64,000 nucleotides of DNA from Psychrobacter sp. WY6 (GTDB lineage Bacteria; Pseudomonadota; Gammaproteobacteria; Pseudomonadales; Moraxellaceae). Position 1 is the stretch's first letter. Every line of letters starts with the position of its first letter. Both the position numbers and the translations under genes were made by a program. Location: contig NZ_CP049902.1 in assembly GCF_018448495.1 (NCBI RefSeq), forward strand, positions 868,001 through 932,000. The letters run 5' to 3'. Shown piece by piece: positions 24,354 to 33,495 of this stretch. The notes beneath the pieces are model-generated. The model was not told where the DNA came from. It worked only from the letters and a program-made list of their open reading frames with translations, and made no database searches.

Positions 24354-25456
24354 ATGATTGTAAGACTAGTATCTTTTTCTGAAAGTAAAGTGACAGTACA
24401 AGTTCAGGGAGTCCCAACATTTATCAGATTTAGCCTAGATGATAGCTCTCAATATAAATTTAGTAGACGAAATATAGGCTCATTTTTAGCTATAATATCC
24501 TTCCCTTTTGCCGCTAGAAAAAGTCTTGACCTCGAGGTGCCATTTGGTATTCCTGCTGAGCTAAAACTTAATTTGGAATTGTTATCATTATTTTGGCATC
24601 AAAACAGACCAAAAATCTTTAAAAAGCCAATCAGGATAAGTTCTAGTGAGGAGTTTTCTCAAGAGTTATTACCGCGACAGGGTAGTATTGTAGCTTTTAG
24701 TGGCGGTGTTGACTCTACCTACGGTTTAAGTTCGTTTATAGATTCTACCAAACTAGCAGAAAAGTACTATCCTAAAGCTGCAATTATGATTAATGGCTTT
24801 GGGTTTGAATTGGATGAGCAACAACTATTTAGCCGACAGTACAAGCTAAATGAACATTACTGTGGAAAAAATAATATTGAACTAATATCAGTTAAGACTA
24901 ACTGGAAAGAAGTAGCTCCAGCTTATCAAATATTCACATTCTTGGTATTGTTGGGGTAATGACACTTTTTTCTAACAGCTTTTCAGCAGGAGTTGTAGGT
25001 TTGGACTTCACTCTAAAAGAAGAGTTCGAACTTGGTGCATGGGGTAACATGGCAATTGTAAGTAAGTTACTATCTACTGGAGAGTTCAATATATTTCCTG
25101 CCGGTGCTGAAAAAAGTAGAGCAGAGAAATTGGAATACCTGTTTCGTAACAATAAGTATCATCACTTGAGTGTATGCAATAATAGTAATAGAGTTCGATC
25201 TAACTGTGGGGTTTGTGACAAATGTATACGGACGAAACTAATGCTGTTGTCTAGAGGAGTAGATATTCCTGTTGAATTATTCGATAGTATTGATGTTGAA
25301 AAGTATCTTTCTAGAATATCAATCAACAAGAGTACTGAGGCTGTATTTTATAACGAAATAACTCATGGCGATAGTAAACTGAGTTCAGAAATCAAAAGTA
25401 GTTTAAAAAATAAGCTTGAAAACTACTATAGTGTATTAAATATAAAAATGTTATAA
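24354..25456 (+). CDS. PP-loop ATPase (QueC/ExsB-like), C-terminus cut by IS630
   Basis: N-terminal half (to 24959) has VAFSGGVDSTYGLSSF near residue 120, the ATP pyrophosphatase loop. The frame breaks at a T-run near 24940; one added T restores FHILGIVGVMTLFSN into the second half. That half carries a NCGVCDKCIRTKLMLL Cys cluster near its middle. The family resembles QueC and other PP-loop enzymes that activate a carboxylate or carbonyl with ATP. Related genes sit in polysaccharide loci, but their role is unclear to me. The last 10 or so residues and the stop come from the IS630 copy B end (from 25427), so the natural C-terminus is lost. Confidence 0.65.
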
Positions 25457-26342
25457 AATAAAACATCTCAACAAATATACTCATTTATCATGACTTACTC
25501 ACTAGATTTCCGCAAACAAGTACTAAAAAGTATAAATGATGGTATGTCCTTTGCTGTGGCGGCTGAGTTTTATAATCTCAGCCCAACCACTATACAGAAC
25601 TGGAAGAGACGTATTCATAGTAAAACAACCAGGCAAACCAAACCCTATAAAATATCCGATGATGCATTACGCAAAGACGTTGAGCGTTATCCTGATGACT
25701 ATCACTATGAGAGAGCAAGACGGTTCAACTGTACTGCCCCAGCCATTTGTGAGGCGTTAAAACGCCTAGGCATCAGTCAAAAAAAGAGCTTAGAACATCC
25801 AAAAGCGTGTCCAATAAAAAGAGCGGCGTATCAGAGAAAGCTTGATAGCTTTAAACAGCAAGGTTATCCCATTATCTATATGGATGAGAGCGGCTTTGAG
25901 CATGAAACCATTCGCTCTCATGGTTACGCGCCGATCGGTAAGCCTTGTATTGATCGCTACAACTGGCAAGGTAAAAGCGAACTAATATTATTGGCGCTCT
26001 GTATGACAAGAGGTTGTTTGCGCTTGAGTACGTTGAGACAAACATCAACAGCATCGTCTTCTATCAATGGTGCAAACACAAGCTAATCTCAAGCCTTAAG
26101 ACCAAATGCGTGATTGTCATGGATAATGCTCGATTTCATAAGAACAAGCGTATTCAAAAACTACTCAATAGACATGGTCATCGCATTCTATGGTTGCCGC
26201 CCTATAGCCCTGATCTGAACCCTATCGAGAAAAAATGGGCACAGGTGAAATTTCTACGCCAAGGCTGGATGGAAAATGACTTATCTAAATTGTTTTATGA
26301 TATTTGCCCTGACCATAACACTTTTATTTTGAACTGACTATA
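25427..26342 (+). mobile_element. IS630-family element, copy B
   Basis: Left end TATAGTGTATTAAATATAAA at 25427; right end GTTTTGAACTGACTATA-like at 26342. The left end overlaps the 3' end of the PP-loop gene. Copies A and B lie in opposite orientation with their 5' ends facing each other. Confidence 0.85.
25490..26337 (+). pseudogene. IS630-family transposase (copy B)
   Basis: The first 170 residues are open, with the N-terminal helix-turn-helix fused to the DDE domain through a seven-A run (unlike copies A and C). The frame is lost near 25975, where an A5 in copy C is A4 here. It resumes at 26014 (FALEYVETNINSIVFYQWC) to the end, including VIMDNARFHKNKRIQ and YSPDLNPIEKKWAQ. Without the fused frame the protein would be split, so it is probably inactive, or the break is a sequence error. 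Confidence 0.85.
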
Positions 26343-26404
26343 TAATAATCTTTAATCCGTATCATCAAGCATAAACCTATGCGAATAAAAGTTGAGACCA
26401 AACA

Positions 26405-27417
26405 ATGATTCTATTAACAGGCGGAGCAGGTTACATCGGTTCACATATGCTTTGTGAGCTACTTGAGGCTAATCATGAAGTTATAGTGTTAGATAACCTC
26501 AGTAATAGCAGTGTTGAGGCTGTCAAACGTGTAGAGTCTTTGACCAACAAGCGTTGCACCTTTATCGAAGGTGATATTCGAGATCGTCACTTGCTTGATG
26601 AAATTTTTTCTCAATATACAATCGATTCAGTATTGCACTTTGCAGGGCTTAAAGCGGTTGGCGAGAGTGCTGAAAAGCCATTAATGTATTTTGAAAATAA
26701 CATAACAGGCAGCTTGGTGTTATTAGAGGCGATGAAGGATGCTAATGTTAAAAAATAGTATTTAGCTCTTCAGCGACTGTATATGGTGATCCTGAACAAC
26801 TTCCTATCACAGAAGATTGCCCGACATCTATGCCAACCAACCCATATGGTTATACCAAATTGGCAGTAGAACAAATGATGATGCAGTTAGTAAAATCAGA
26901 CAGCTCATGGTCTGTGGCTGCATTACGCTATTTCAATCCCGTTGGAGCTCATGAAAGTGGTTTGATAGGCGAGGACCCTCAAGGTGTTCCTAATAACTTA
27001 CTGCCTTATATCGCGCAAGTAGGTGTTGGTCGTCGTGATAAGCTCTCTGTCTATGGTGGCGATTATGATACTCACGATGGGACTGGTGTTAGAGACTATA
27101 TTCATGTGGTTGATTTAGCAAAAGGGCATCTGCGTGCTCTAGATTATATTGCGGAAAAAACCGGTTATTTTGTATGGAATCTAGGCACAGGCAATGGTTT
27201 CTCAGTTTTAGATATGGTAAAAGCGTTTGAAAAAGCCAGTAGCAAAACCATACCTTATCAGATCGTTGGCAGACGTGATGGTGATATCGCCGCCTGCTAT
27301 GCAGATTCCAAAAAAGCTGAAAATGAGCTGGGCTGGAAAACTCAAAAAACGATCGATGACATGATGGTGGATACCTGGCGTTGGCAACGTCAAAACCCTG
27401 AAGGTTATAGCGGATAG
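26405..27417 (+). CDS. galE: UDP-glucose 4-epimerase (one frameshift)
   Basis: Interconverts UDP-glucose and UDP-galactose (or the GlcNAc/GalNAc pair) with bound NAD+. Seen: Rossmann motif [10 protein letters not shown] at the start, [11 protein letters not shown], then after the break SSSATVYGD and the catalytic [12 protein letters not shown] (YxxxK). The frame is lost at the A6 run near 26751; adding one A joins [15 protein letters not shown]. Rejoined length is about 337 residues, as in GalE. It opens the sugar-nucleotide block that ends with pgm. Confidence 0.92.
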
Positions 27418-27472
27418 CTAGGTTTGACTAACTGTCTAAAGATATAATAAAGAAAGTATCTGGATAAATGAA

Positions 27473-29203
27473 GTGATGACCTTATCAATGTGGTTGATGG
27501 TAGCGCTACTTGCTGTCTTAATATTTTTACTGATTAGATTTCAGCAGTATACCACCACAATATTTGGTGGTGTGCTGCTCATGGTATTTGCGCTAGGCTG
27601 GATCAGCTCAGATGACTTACTCAGTAATGCCTCTAACCAAGGGTTAGCAACGCTCGTTCTACTCATATTAATATCTTATGCCTTAGAAAAAACCAGCTTG
27701 TTAACCCACCTCACACGCTTACTATTCTCTGAATCTGAGCGATCTTCTTTGATACGTACGATTGCCTTTTCAGGTGTATCATCCGCACTGCTTAATAACA
27801 CGGCCGTCGTTGCCGCCATGATCAATGCCATTCAAAATGACACTCGTGTAAATGTATCGAGAGTACTGCTTCCCATGTGTTTTGCTGCTACCTTAGGTGG
27901 CACAATGACACTGATAGGCACGTCTACCAACCTTGTCGTGAATAGTATGTGGGTAAAGCAAGGTCATGAAGCGATTGGTTTTTTTGACTTAACGCCTATC
28001 GGGCTGGTCATTTTTGCCGTAGGTTCTGTTGTGCTGTATTTTACCAGCAAGATATTGCCCAAAGTAACCATCGATAAAGCGCCTATTGATGAATACTTTG
28101 TAGAAGCAGAAGTCGAAACAAAATCTCCCTTGGTGGGTAAGACGGTAGAAGAAGCCAAGCTACGCAATCTAGTCGATTTATTCTTAGTAGAGATTGTCCG
28201 TGGTAATCGCACCATCACGCCTGTATCTCACTATGATGAGATACAGGCGGGTGACAAACTGATCTTTAGCGGAGATGTAAAGCGTATTCAAGTGCTTAGT
28301 CAGTTTGATGGCTTGAGGCTCTTTGCTGAAGATAGTGGTCTACCGACACAAACATTGACCGAAGTTGCCATCAAACAAGACTCAAGCCTAGTGGCCAGCA
28401 CCCTCAAGTCAACGGGATTTAGAGCAAAATTCGATGCCGCTGTGGTCGCTGTGCGCCGAGACAGTGGTAAATGTAGTGGTAAGCTTGGAGAGGTTAGGCT
28501 GCGTGCGGGTGATATCTTGATTTTGGCAACTGGACCTGACTTTTCAAGTCGCAATAATATCCGTAAAAACTTTTTTGTACTTTCAGGCGTTAAGCCACAG
28601 AGTATGATTACAGGATGGCGTGAAAAATTGGTTATTTTTGGTTTTATCGGAATGATTATTGCATCAGTCGTTACGGGACAGCCATTGTTTAACCTAGCGC
28701 TCTATTTGTTTGCAGCCTTACTGATAACAGGGTGTATAGAAGTCAATGAAATTAAGCAGCACTTTCCAATGTCTATTTGGTTGATAGTCGTCAGTGCCTT
28801 ATGCTTAGCAAATGCTATGAACACAGTGGGACTGGATACCAAAATTGCTGAACTTGCAGCATCTGGATTGTCAGGTCTAGCACCTTCATGGACGTTACTA
28901 GGCGTGTTATTATTGACGACGTTGATAACTGAGCTGCTCACAAATAATGCGGCAGCGGCACTGATGTTTCCTATTGCCTATAGTATTGCAGTCGGAATCG
29001 GCATTGACCCGTATCCTATGATTTTAGCGGTTTGTTTTGGCGCATCTTGTTCTTTTATTAGCCCTTTTGGCTACCAGACAAACCTCATGGTATTCAATAC
29101 AGGGGTATATCAAATTCAAGACTTTGCCAAAGTAGGGGCGCTCGTCACACTGGTTGTGACAGTCATTTGTGTTATGATTATTCCCATGGTTTACCCGTTT
29201 TAG
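27473..29203 (+). CDS. SLC13/DASS-type permease with two RCK-C domains
   Basis: Intact 576-residue membrane protein. It starts with hydrophobic helices, then the first transporter motif (SSALLNNTAVVAAMIN and TLIGTSTNLVVNSMW). Two soluble TrkA/RCK C-terminal-type domains follow at about residues 205-285 and 295-375. A second set of helices ends with ELLTNNAAAALMFPIAYS and ISPFGYQTNLMV. This layout is typical of SLC13-family anion transporters that take up sulfate. Adjacent cysC makes sulfate the likely substrate (inference). The start is GTG 27473 or ATG 27476. Confidence 0.85.
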   Translation: MMTLSMWLMVALLAVLIFLLIRFQQYTTTIFGGVLLMVFALGWISSDDLLSNASNQGLATLVLLILISYALEKTSLLTHLTRLLFSESERSSLIRTIAFSGVSSALLNNTAVVAAMINAIQNDTRVNVSRVLLPMCFAATLGGTMTLIGTSTNLVVNSMWVKQGHEAIGFFDLTPIGLVIFAVGSVVLYFTSKILPKVTIDKAPIDEYFVEAEVETKSPLVGKTVEEAKLRNLVDLFLVEIVRGNRTITPVSHYDEIQAGDKLIFSGDVKRIQVLSQFDGLRLFAEDSGLPTQTLTEVAIKQDSSLVASTLKSTGFRAKFDAAVVAVRRDSGKCSGKLGEVRLRAGDILILATGPDFSSRNNIRKNFFVLSGVKPQSMITGWREKLVIFGFIGMIIASVVTGQPLFNLALYLFAALLITGCIEVNEIKQHFPMSIWLIVVSALCLANAMNTVGLDTKIAELAASGLSGLAPSWTLLGVLLLTTLITELLTNNAAAALMFPIAYSIAVGIGIDPYPMILAVCFGASCSFISPFGYQTNLMVFNTGVYQIQDFAKVGALVTLVVTVICVMIIPMVYPF

Positions 29204-29257
29204 ACGCACATAAAAAAACCATCTTATATTATTTACCCAACCTTGTGAGACCGTTTT

Positions 29258-29856
29258 ATGATTAAAGCCACCAATATCGTTTGGCATGACGCCGCTGTTA
29301 CGGCAACTGAACGTCAACAGAAGCTAGGTAATAAGCCTTGCGTTTTATGGTACACAGGGCTTTCTGGCTCTGGAAAATCCACAATAGCCAATGCAGTCGA
29401 TCGTATGTTGCATGATAGGGGGTATTCTACTTACTTGTTAGACGGTGATAATGTTCGCCACGGATTGAACAAGGATTTGGGGTTTACAGATGTAGATCGC
29501 ATAGAGAATATTCGTCGTATTGCTGAGGTCAGTCGCTTGTTTAATGATGCAGGATTGATTGTTTCTACCGCTTTTATCTCTCCTTTTACGACAGATAGAG
29601 ACTCAGCTAGAGCGCTGGTGGGTGCTGATTTCATTGAGATTTTTATTGATACACCGCTTGCAGAGTGTGAGAAACGTGATCCTAAAGGCATGTATAAAAA
29701 GCTCGGGCGGGTGAAATAGCCAACTTTACGGGTATTGACTCTCCTTATGAAGCACCTAAAGCACCTGAAGTGCATGTTAAAACTGCAGGTAAGGCAATTG
29801 AAGAAGTTGCTAACAAAGTGGTCGAGTATTTGCTAGACAATGGCTATATTAAATAA
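29258..29856 (+). CDS. cysC: Adenylylsulfate kinase (one frameshift)
   Basis: Phosphorylates APS to PAPS. Seen: Walker [10 protein letters not shown] near residue 36, [16 protein letters not shown], and the [13 protein letters not shown] segment. The frame is lost near 29706, where one added A in the [19 protein letters not shown] stretch restores the usual C-terminus ending LDNGYIK. Rejoined length is about 199 residues, as expected. It follows the SLC13 permease by about 50 bases and precedes the DHH gene by 10, suggesting one transcript. It is the only APS kinase gene in the window and, with sat, could make PAPS. Confidence 0.93.
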
Positions 29857-29866
29857 GTGACAGACG

Positions 29867-30852
29867 ATGACCTATATAGATATATTTAATGGCGATGCTG
29901 ATGGTATTTTTTCGCTGATTCAATGGCGAAAAGCACACCCTGTTGGTAGCAATGATAAACAGCATTTGGTGACAGGTGTCAAAAGAGACATCGCGCTCGT
30001 ACCGAAATTAACTGAAGCATTGGCCTCTGAGGCAGCCATTACGGTCTTAGATGTCTCTTTTGATAAGAATGTGGATGGCGTTAAACAGGTTCTAGAAGTC
30101 TGTCAGAACCTATTTTATTGTGATCATCATAAAGCAGACAAGCTCTTTGAGCATGAAAAACTAATCGCTAATATAAATACTGAGCCAACCGTCTGTACTG
30201 GCTTGTTGGTAAATGCCTACTTACAAGATAGATACCCCTTATGGGCAATAGCAGCGGCATATGGTGATGGGTTGGATCATATTGCTGAACGTCATGTTAA
30301 AAGATTGCAGCTAAATGAGCGCCAACAGAACCAGCTTAAACAACTGGGTGTGTTGGTAAATTATAATGGTTATGGTAGCTCAGTGGAGGATCTATATTTT
30401 GATCCAGCTGAGCTATTTACTTCGTTAGCCAATTATCAAACGCCATTTGATATCATTCAGGACAGAGAGTCGCCTTTCTTGCCACTCAAACAAGGCTATA
30501 TAGAGGATATGAGCAAGGTTGAGTCATCTGAAAATATCAGCTCAAATGATAAGTTAATTGCTCTGCTGCTTGAGGATGCTGCTGGGCTCGTCGCATCAGT
30601 GGTACTTATGGCAACCAGCTAGCCGCACAAAATCCCGAAAAGCCTGTCATAATAGCCTCTTATAATGCAGAAGGCACACTGGCTATCAGCTTGCGTGCTC
30701 CTAAAAATAACCCATATGGTGCTAGTACTATATGTAGCCAGTTTGCCACGGGTGGTGGTCGAGAAGGTGCTGCTGGTATCAATAGCTTGCCTCAGTCGGA
30801 GATTGATACTTTTATTGATGTGGTGAGTAAGTACTATTTGCTATCACAGTGA
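29867..30852 (+). CDS. DHH-family phosphoesterase (one frameshift)
   Basis: Seen: FNGDADGIFSLIQW near residue 5 (metal-binding DxD), ITVLDVSFDKN, and FYCDHHKAD, the DHH motif. After a break near 30590 (one C missing) the DHHA1 domain appears: SQFATGGGREGAAGINSLPQ. Rejoined length about 328 residues. The family includes NrnA-type enzymes that hydrolyse nanoRNA and 3'-phosphoadenosine 5'-phosphate (PAP). Placement 10 bases after cysC suggests PAP removal after sulfation, in place of CysQ; this is inference. Other DHH activities (polyphosphate, cyclic dinucleotides) are not excluded. Confidence 0.82.
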
Positions 30853-30911
30853 TTGAATAAAATAATAAGCTCAGTGTAGATGTTATCTCTAATAAAGCCA
30901 GAGGAAGGATT

Positions 30912-31796
30912 ATGAGAAAAGTGAAGTATGCTGTACTGCCAGTGGCAGGCTTTGGCACGCGTATGCTGCCATTGTCTAAGTCTGTGCCAAAGGAGCTGTT
31001 GCCACTGGGCAATCGCCCTGCGATCCACTATGTGGTCGAAGAGGCCATCGCAGCCGGTATCAAGCATATCGTACTGGTCGGACATGCACAAAAAAGCGCG
31101 ATTGAAAACTACTTCGATATCAATGCAGAGCTGGACAATCAATTACGCCATAAAGGAAAAGAGGCGCTGGCCGATAGTCTCAACTGGCTACCAGAGGATG
31201 TGAGCATATCGGTGATCCGTCAAGGCACAGCATTAGGTCTCGGTCATGCGGTACTGGCGGCGCGCCCTATCATCGGTGCGCATGACTTTGCCGTACTACT
31301 GCCTGATGTCGTGCTTGACCCTTTTTCGGGTGACATGTCGGCTGATAACCTAGCCTTTATGATAGATGCGTTTGCCACCGATGGGCACTCACAGATATTG
31401 GTTGAGACCGTCGCGGATGAGGACGTGCACAAATACGGTATCGCTCAGTTAAGTGAAGACCATAGCGCTACGAGCGATATGGAGGATCAAGCAGAGGCGA
31501 ATGCGAGCTTTAGCGTTGCTGGGTTTGTAGAAAAGCCGAATCTGGCCGATGCCCCATCGAGGTTAGCGGTCGTGGGTCGTTATGTCTTTAGCCATCACAT
31601 CTTTGATTATTTGGCCAATACCACAGCCTCGGTCGGCGGTGAGATTCAGCTGACCGATGCCATTGATGCCTTGATTAGCGAGCACGGGGTGAGTGTCACC
31701 ACCATGCGCGGCGACAGCTATGATGCAGGAGACATGCGCTCATACATGCAGGCATTTATCTACTTTGCCGAGCAGCAATTGGCACAAGGTCAGTAG
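30912..31796 (+). CDS. galU: UTP-glucose-1-phosphate uridylyltransferase
   Basis: Intact 294-residue nucleotidyltransferase that makes UDP-glucose. Seen: VLPVAGFGTRMLPLSKSVPK near residue 6 (nucleotide loop), PAIHYVVEEAIAAGI, LLPDVVLDP (metal Asp) and GFVEKP. Ribosome site AGGAAGG upstream. pgi starts 4 bases after its stop. The order galU-pgi-ugd-pgm matches the 3' sugar-precursor block of Acinetobacter capsule loci. Confidence 0.96.
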   Translation: MRKVKYAVLPVAGFGTRMLPLSKSVPKELLPLGNRPAIHYVVEEAIAAGIKHIVLVGHAQKSAIENYFDINAELDNQLRHKGKEALADSLNWLPEDVSISVIRQGTALGLGHAVLAARPIIGAHDFAVLLPDVVLDPFSGDMSADNLAFMIDAFATDGHSQILVETVADEDVHKYGIAQLSEDHSATSDMEDQAEANASFSVAGFVEKPNLADAPSRLAVVGRYVFSHHIFDYLANTTASVGGEIQLTDAIDALISEHGVSVTTMRGDSYDAGDMRSYMQAFIYFAEQQLAQGQ

Positions 31797-31799
31797 TCT

Positions 31800-33458
31800 A
31801 TGAGAACAGACAATTCTTGCTGCTGTGGTCCTCAGTCGCCAAATTGGCAGCGCTTGCAATCGCTTGCCAAGCAAACATGGTCCCTTGAACGTTTGTTTGT
31901 GCAAGACCCTCATCGTACCGCGCGCTTTAGTGCCCAAACAGGCGCGCTGTATATGGATTATAGCAAACAGCTTATTGACGAGACGGTTTTGACAAGCCTG
32001 CTGAGTTTGGCGACTGGTTGCGGCTTGTCCGACCGTATTGAGGCACTGATGCAAGGCGCTGCGGTCAATACCAGCGAGGAGCGCGCCGCACTGCATACCG
32101 CCCTACGCTTGCCTGCGACAGCGACGCTCAATGTGGATGAACAAGACGTCGTCGCTGATGTGCATCGCAGTCTGGCACAAGTGGCTCATATTTCTGAACG
32201 TATCCGCAATGGCACATGGCGTGGGTTTTCTGGCAAAGCCATGACAGATGTGGTCAATATCGGGGTGGGTGGCTCAGATCTTGGGCCCTTGATGGCGACG
32301 GCAGCGCTTGATGAATGGGCAAACACACAGGTAAAGGTGCACTTTGTTTCTAACATGGATGGCACCCAACTGGACAATTTGCTCAAACACCTGAACCCTG
32401 AGACCACGCTGTTTATTGTCTCATCCAAATCCTTTGGTACCGTCGATACCTTATCCAATGCCAAGACCGCTTTGTCATGGCTACTGACCACGGCCAAACT
32501 GCGGGCAGGTACAAAGCGCAGCGTCTTACGCCGACATTTTATTGGCATCTCAGCCAATCACCAAAAAATGAGCGCGTGGGGGATTCATCCTGAGCATCAG
32601 TTGCAGCTGTGGGAGTGGGTCGGTGGTCGCTTTTCTTTATGGTCGGCGATTGGACTGGCGATTGCTATTCGCATAGGCATGGCGGGCTTTAAAGCGCTGC
32701 TGGCTGGTGCTCACAGTATGGATGCGCATTTCTCGCAGGCCGATTTTTCAGAAAACTTGCCCGTATTATTAGGGCTGCTGGCCGTCTGGAACAGCACCTT
32801 TTTGCAGGTCAATGCGCATACCGTATTGCCCTATGATGGTCGTCTCAGCTATTTACCAAGCTACTTAACTCAGCTTGAGATGGAAAGTAATGGTAAGTCC
32901 GTCACTCAGCATGGGGATCGTATTGACTATAATACTTGTCCAATATTATGGGGTGAGATTGGCTCAAACGCTCAGCATGCTTTTTATCAGCTATTGCACC
33001 AAGGGACGCAGCAAGTCTCGTGTGACTTTATCGCTTGTGTGCGCCGCTACCATGGTCCATTAAAAAACACAGCACTACAGCAGCAGCATGAGTTATCGTT
33101 GGCTAACTGCTTGGCGCAAAGTCGGGTATTGGCATTTGGTAATGCCGCTATTAGCGACAATAAAGTAGACGCCTGCGTAGAGACTGATAAGTATAAGCAT
33201 TATCACGGTAATCAGCCTTCTACGACGGTGCTGATCGATGAGCTGACGCCGCATAGTTTAGGGGCGCTGATTGCGCTTTATGAGCATAAGGTTTATGTCA
33301 TGGCCAGTATCTGGGACATCAACCCGTTTGATCAATGGGGCGTGGAGATGGGCAAGCAGATGGCAGAGTCTGTCCATCAAGCGATGCAGCAAGAGAGCTC
33401 GGGATGCTTTGATACCTCCACAGATCAGTTGTTACAACACATCAGGCAGCGCTCTTAA
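31800..33458 (+). CDS. pgi: Glucose-6-phosphate isomerase
   Basis: Intact 552-residue PGI, which interconverts glucose-6-P and fructose-6-P. Seen: NIGVGGSDLGP near residue 158, SSKSFGTVDTLSNA near 206, WEWVGGRFSLWSAIG near 262, and the C-terminal WDINPFDQWGVEMGK. Starts 4 bases after galU, so translation is probably coupled. The N-terminal Cys-rich segment (NSCCCG) is unusual but short. Length is normal for bacterial PGI. Confidence 0.96.
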   Translation: MRTDNSCCCGPQSPNWQRLQSLAKQTWSLERLFVQDPHRTARFSAQTGALYMDYSKQLIDETVLTSLLSLATGCGLSDRIEALMQGAAVNTSEERAALHTALRLPATATLNVDEQDVVADVHRSLAQVAHISERIRNGTWRGFSGKAMTDVVNIGVGGSDLGPLMATAALDEWANTQVKVHFVSNMDGTQLDNLLKHLNPETTLFIVSSKSFGTVDTLSNAKTALSWLLTTAKLRAGTKRSVLRRHFIGISANHQKMSAWGIHPEHQLQLWEWVGGRFSLWSAIGLAIAIRIGMAGFKALLAGAHSMDAHFSQADFSENLPVLLGLLAVWNSTFLQVNAHTVLPYDGRLSYLPSYLTQLEMESNGKSVTQHGDRIDYNTCPILWGEIGSNAQHAFYQLLHQGTQQVSCDFIACVRRYHGPLKNTALQQQHELSLANCLAQSRVLAFGNAAISDNKVDACVETDKYKHYHGNQPSTTVLIDELTPHSLGALIALYEHKVYVMASIWDINPFDQWGVEMGKQMAESVHQAMQQESSGCFDTSTDQLLQHIRQRS

Positions 33459-33495
33459 GGCTGCAGATACGTTAACATGGTTAAAAGATGAGCTT

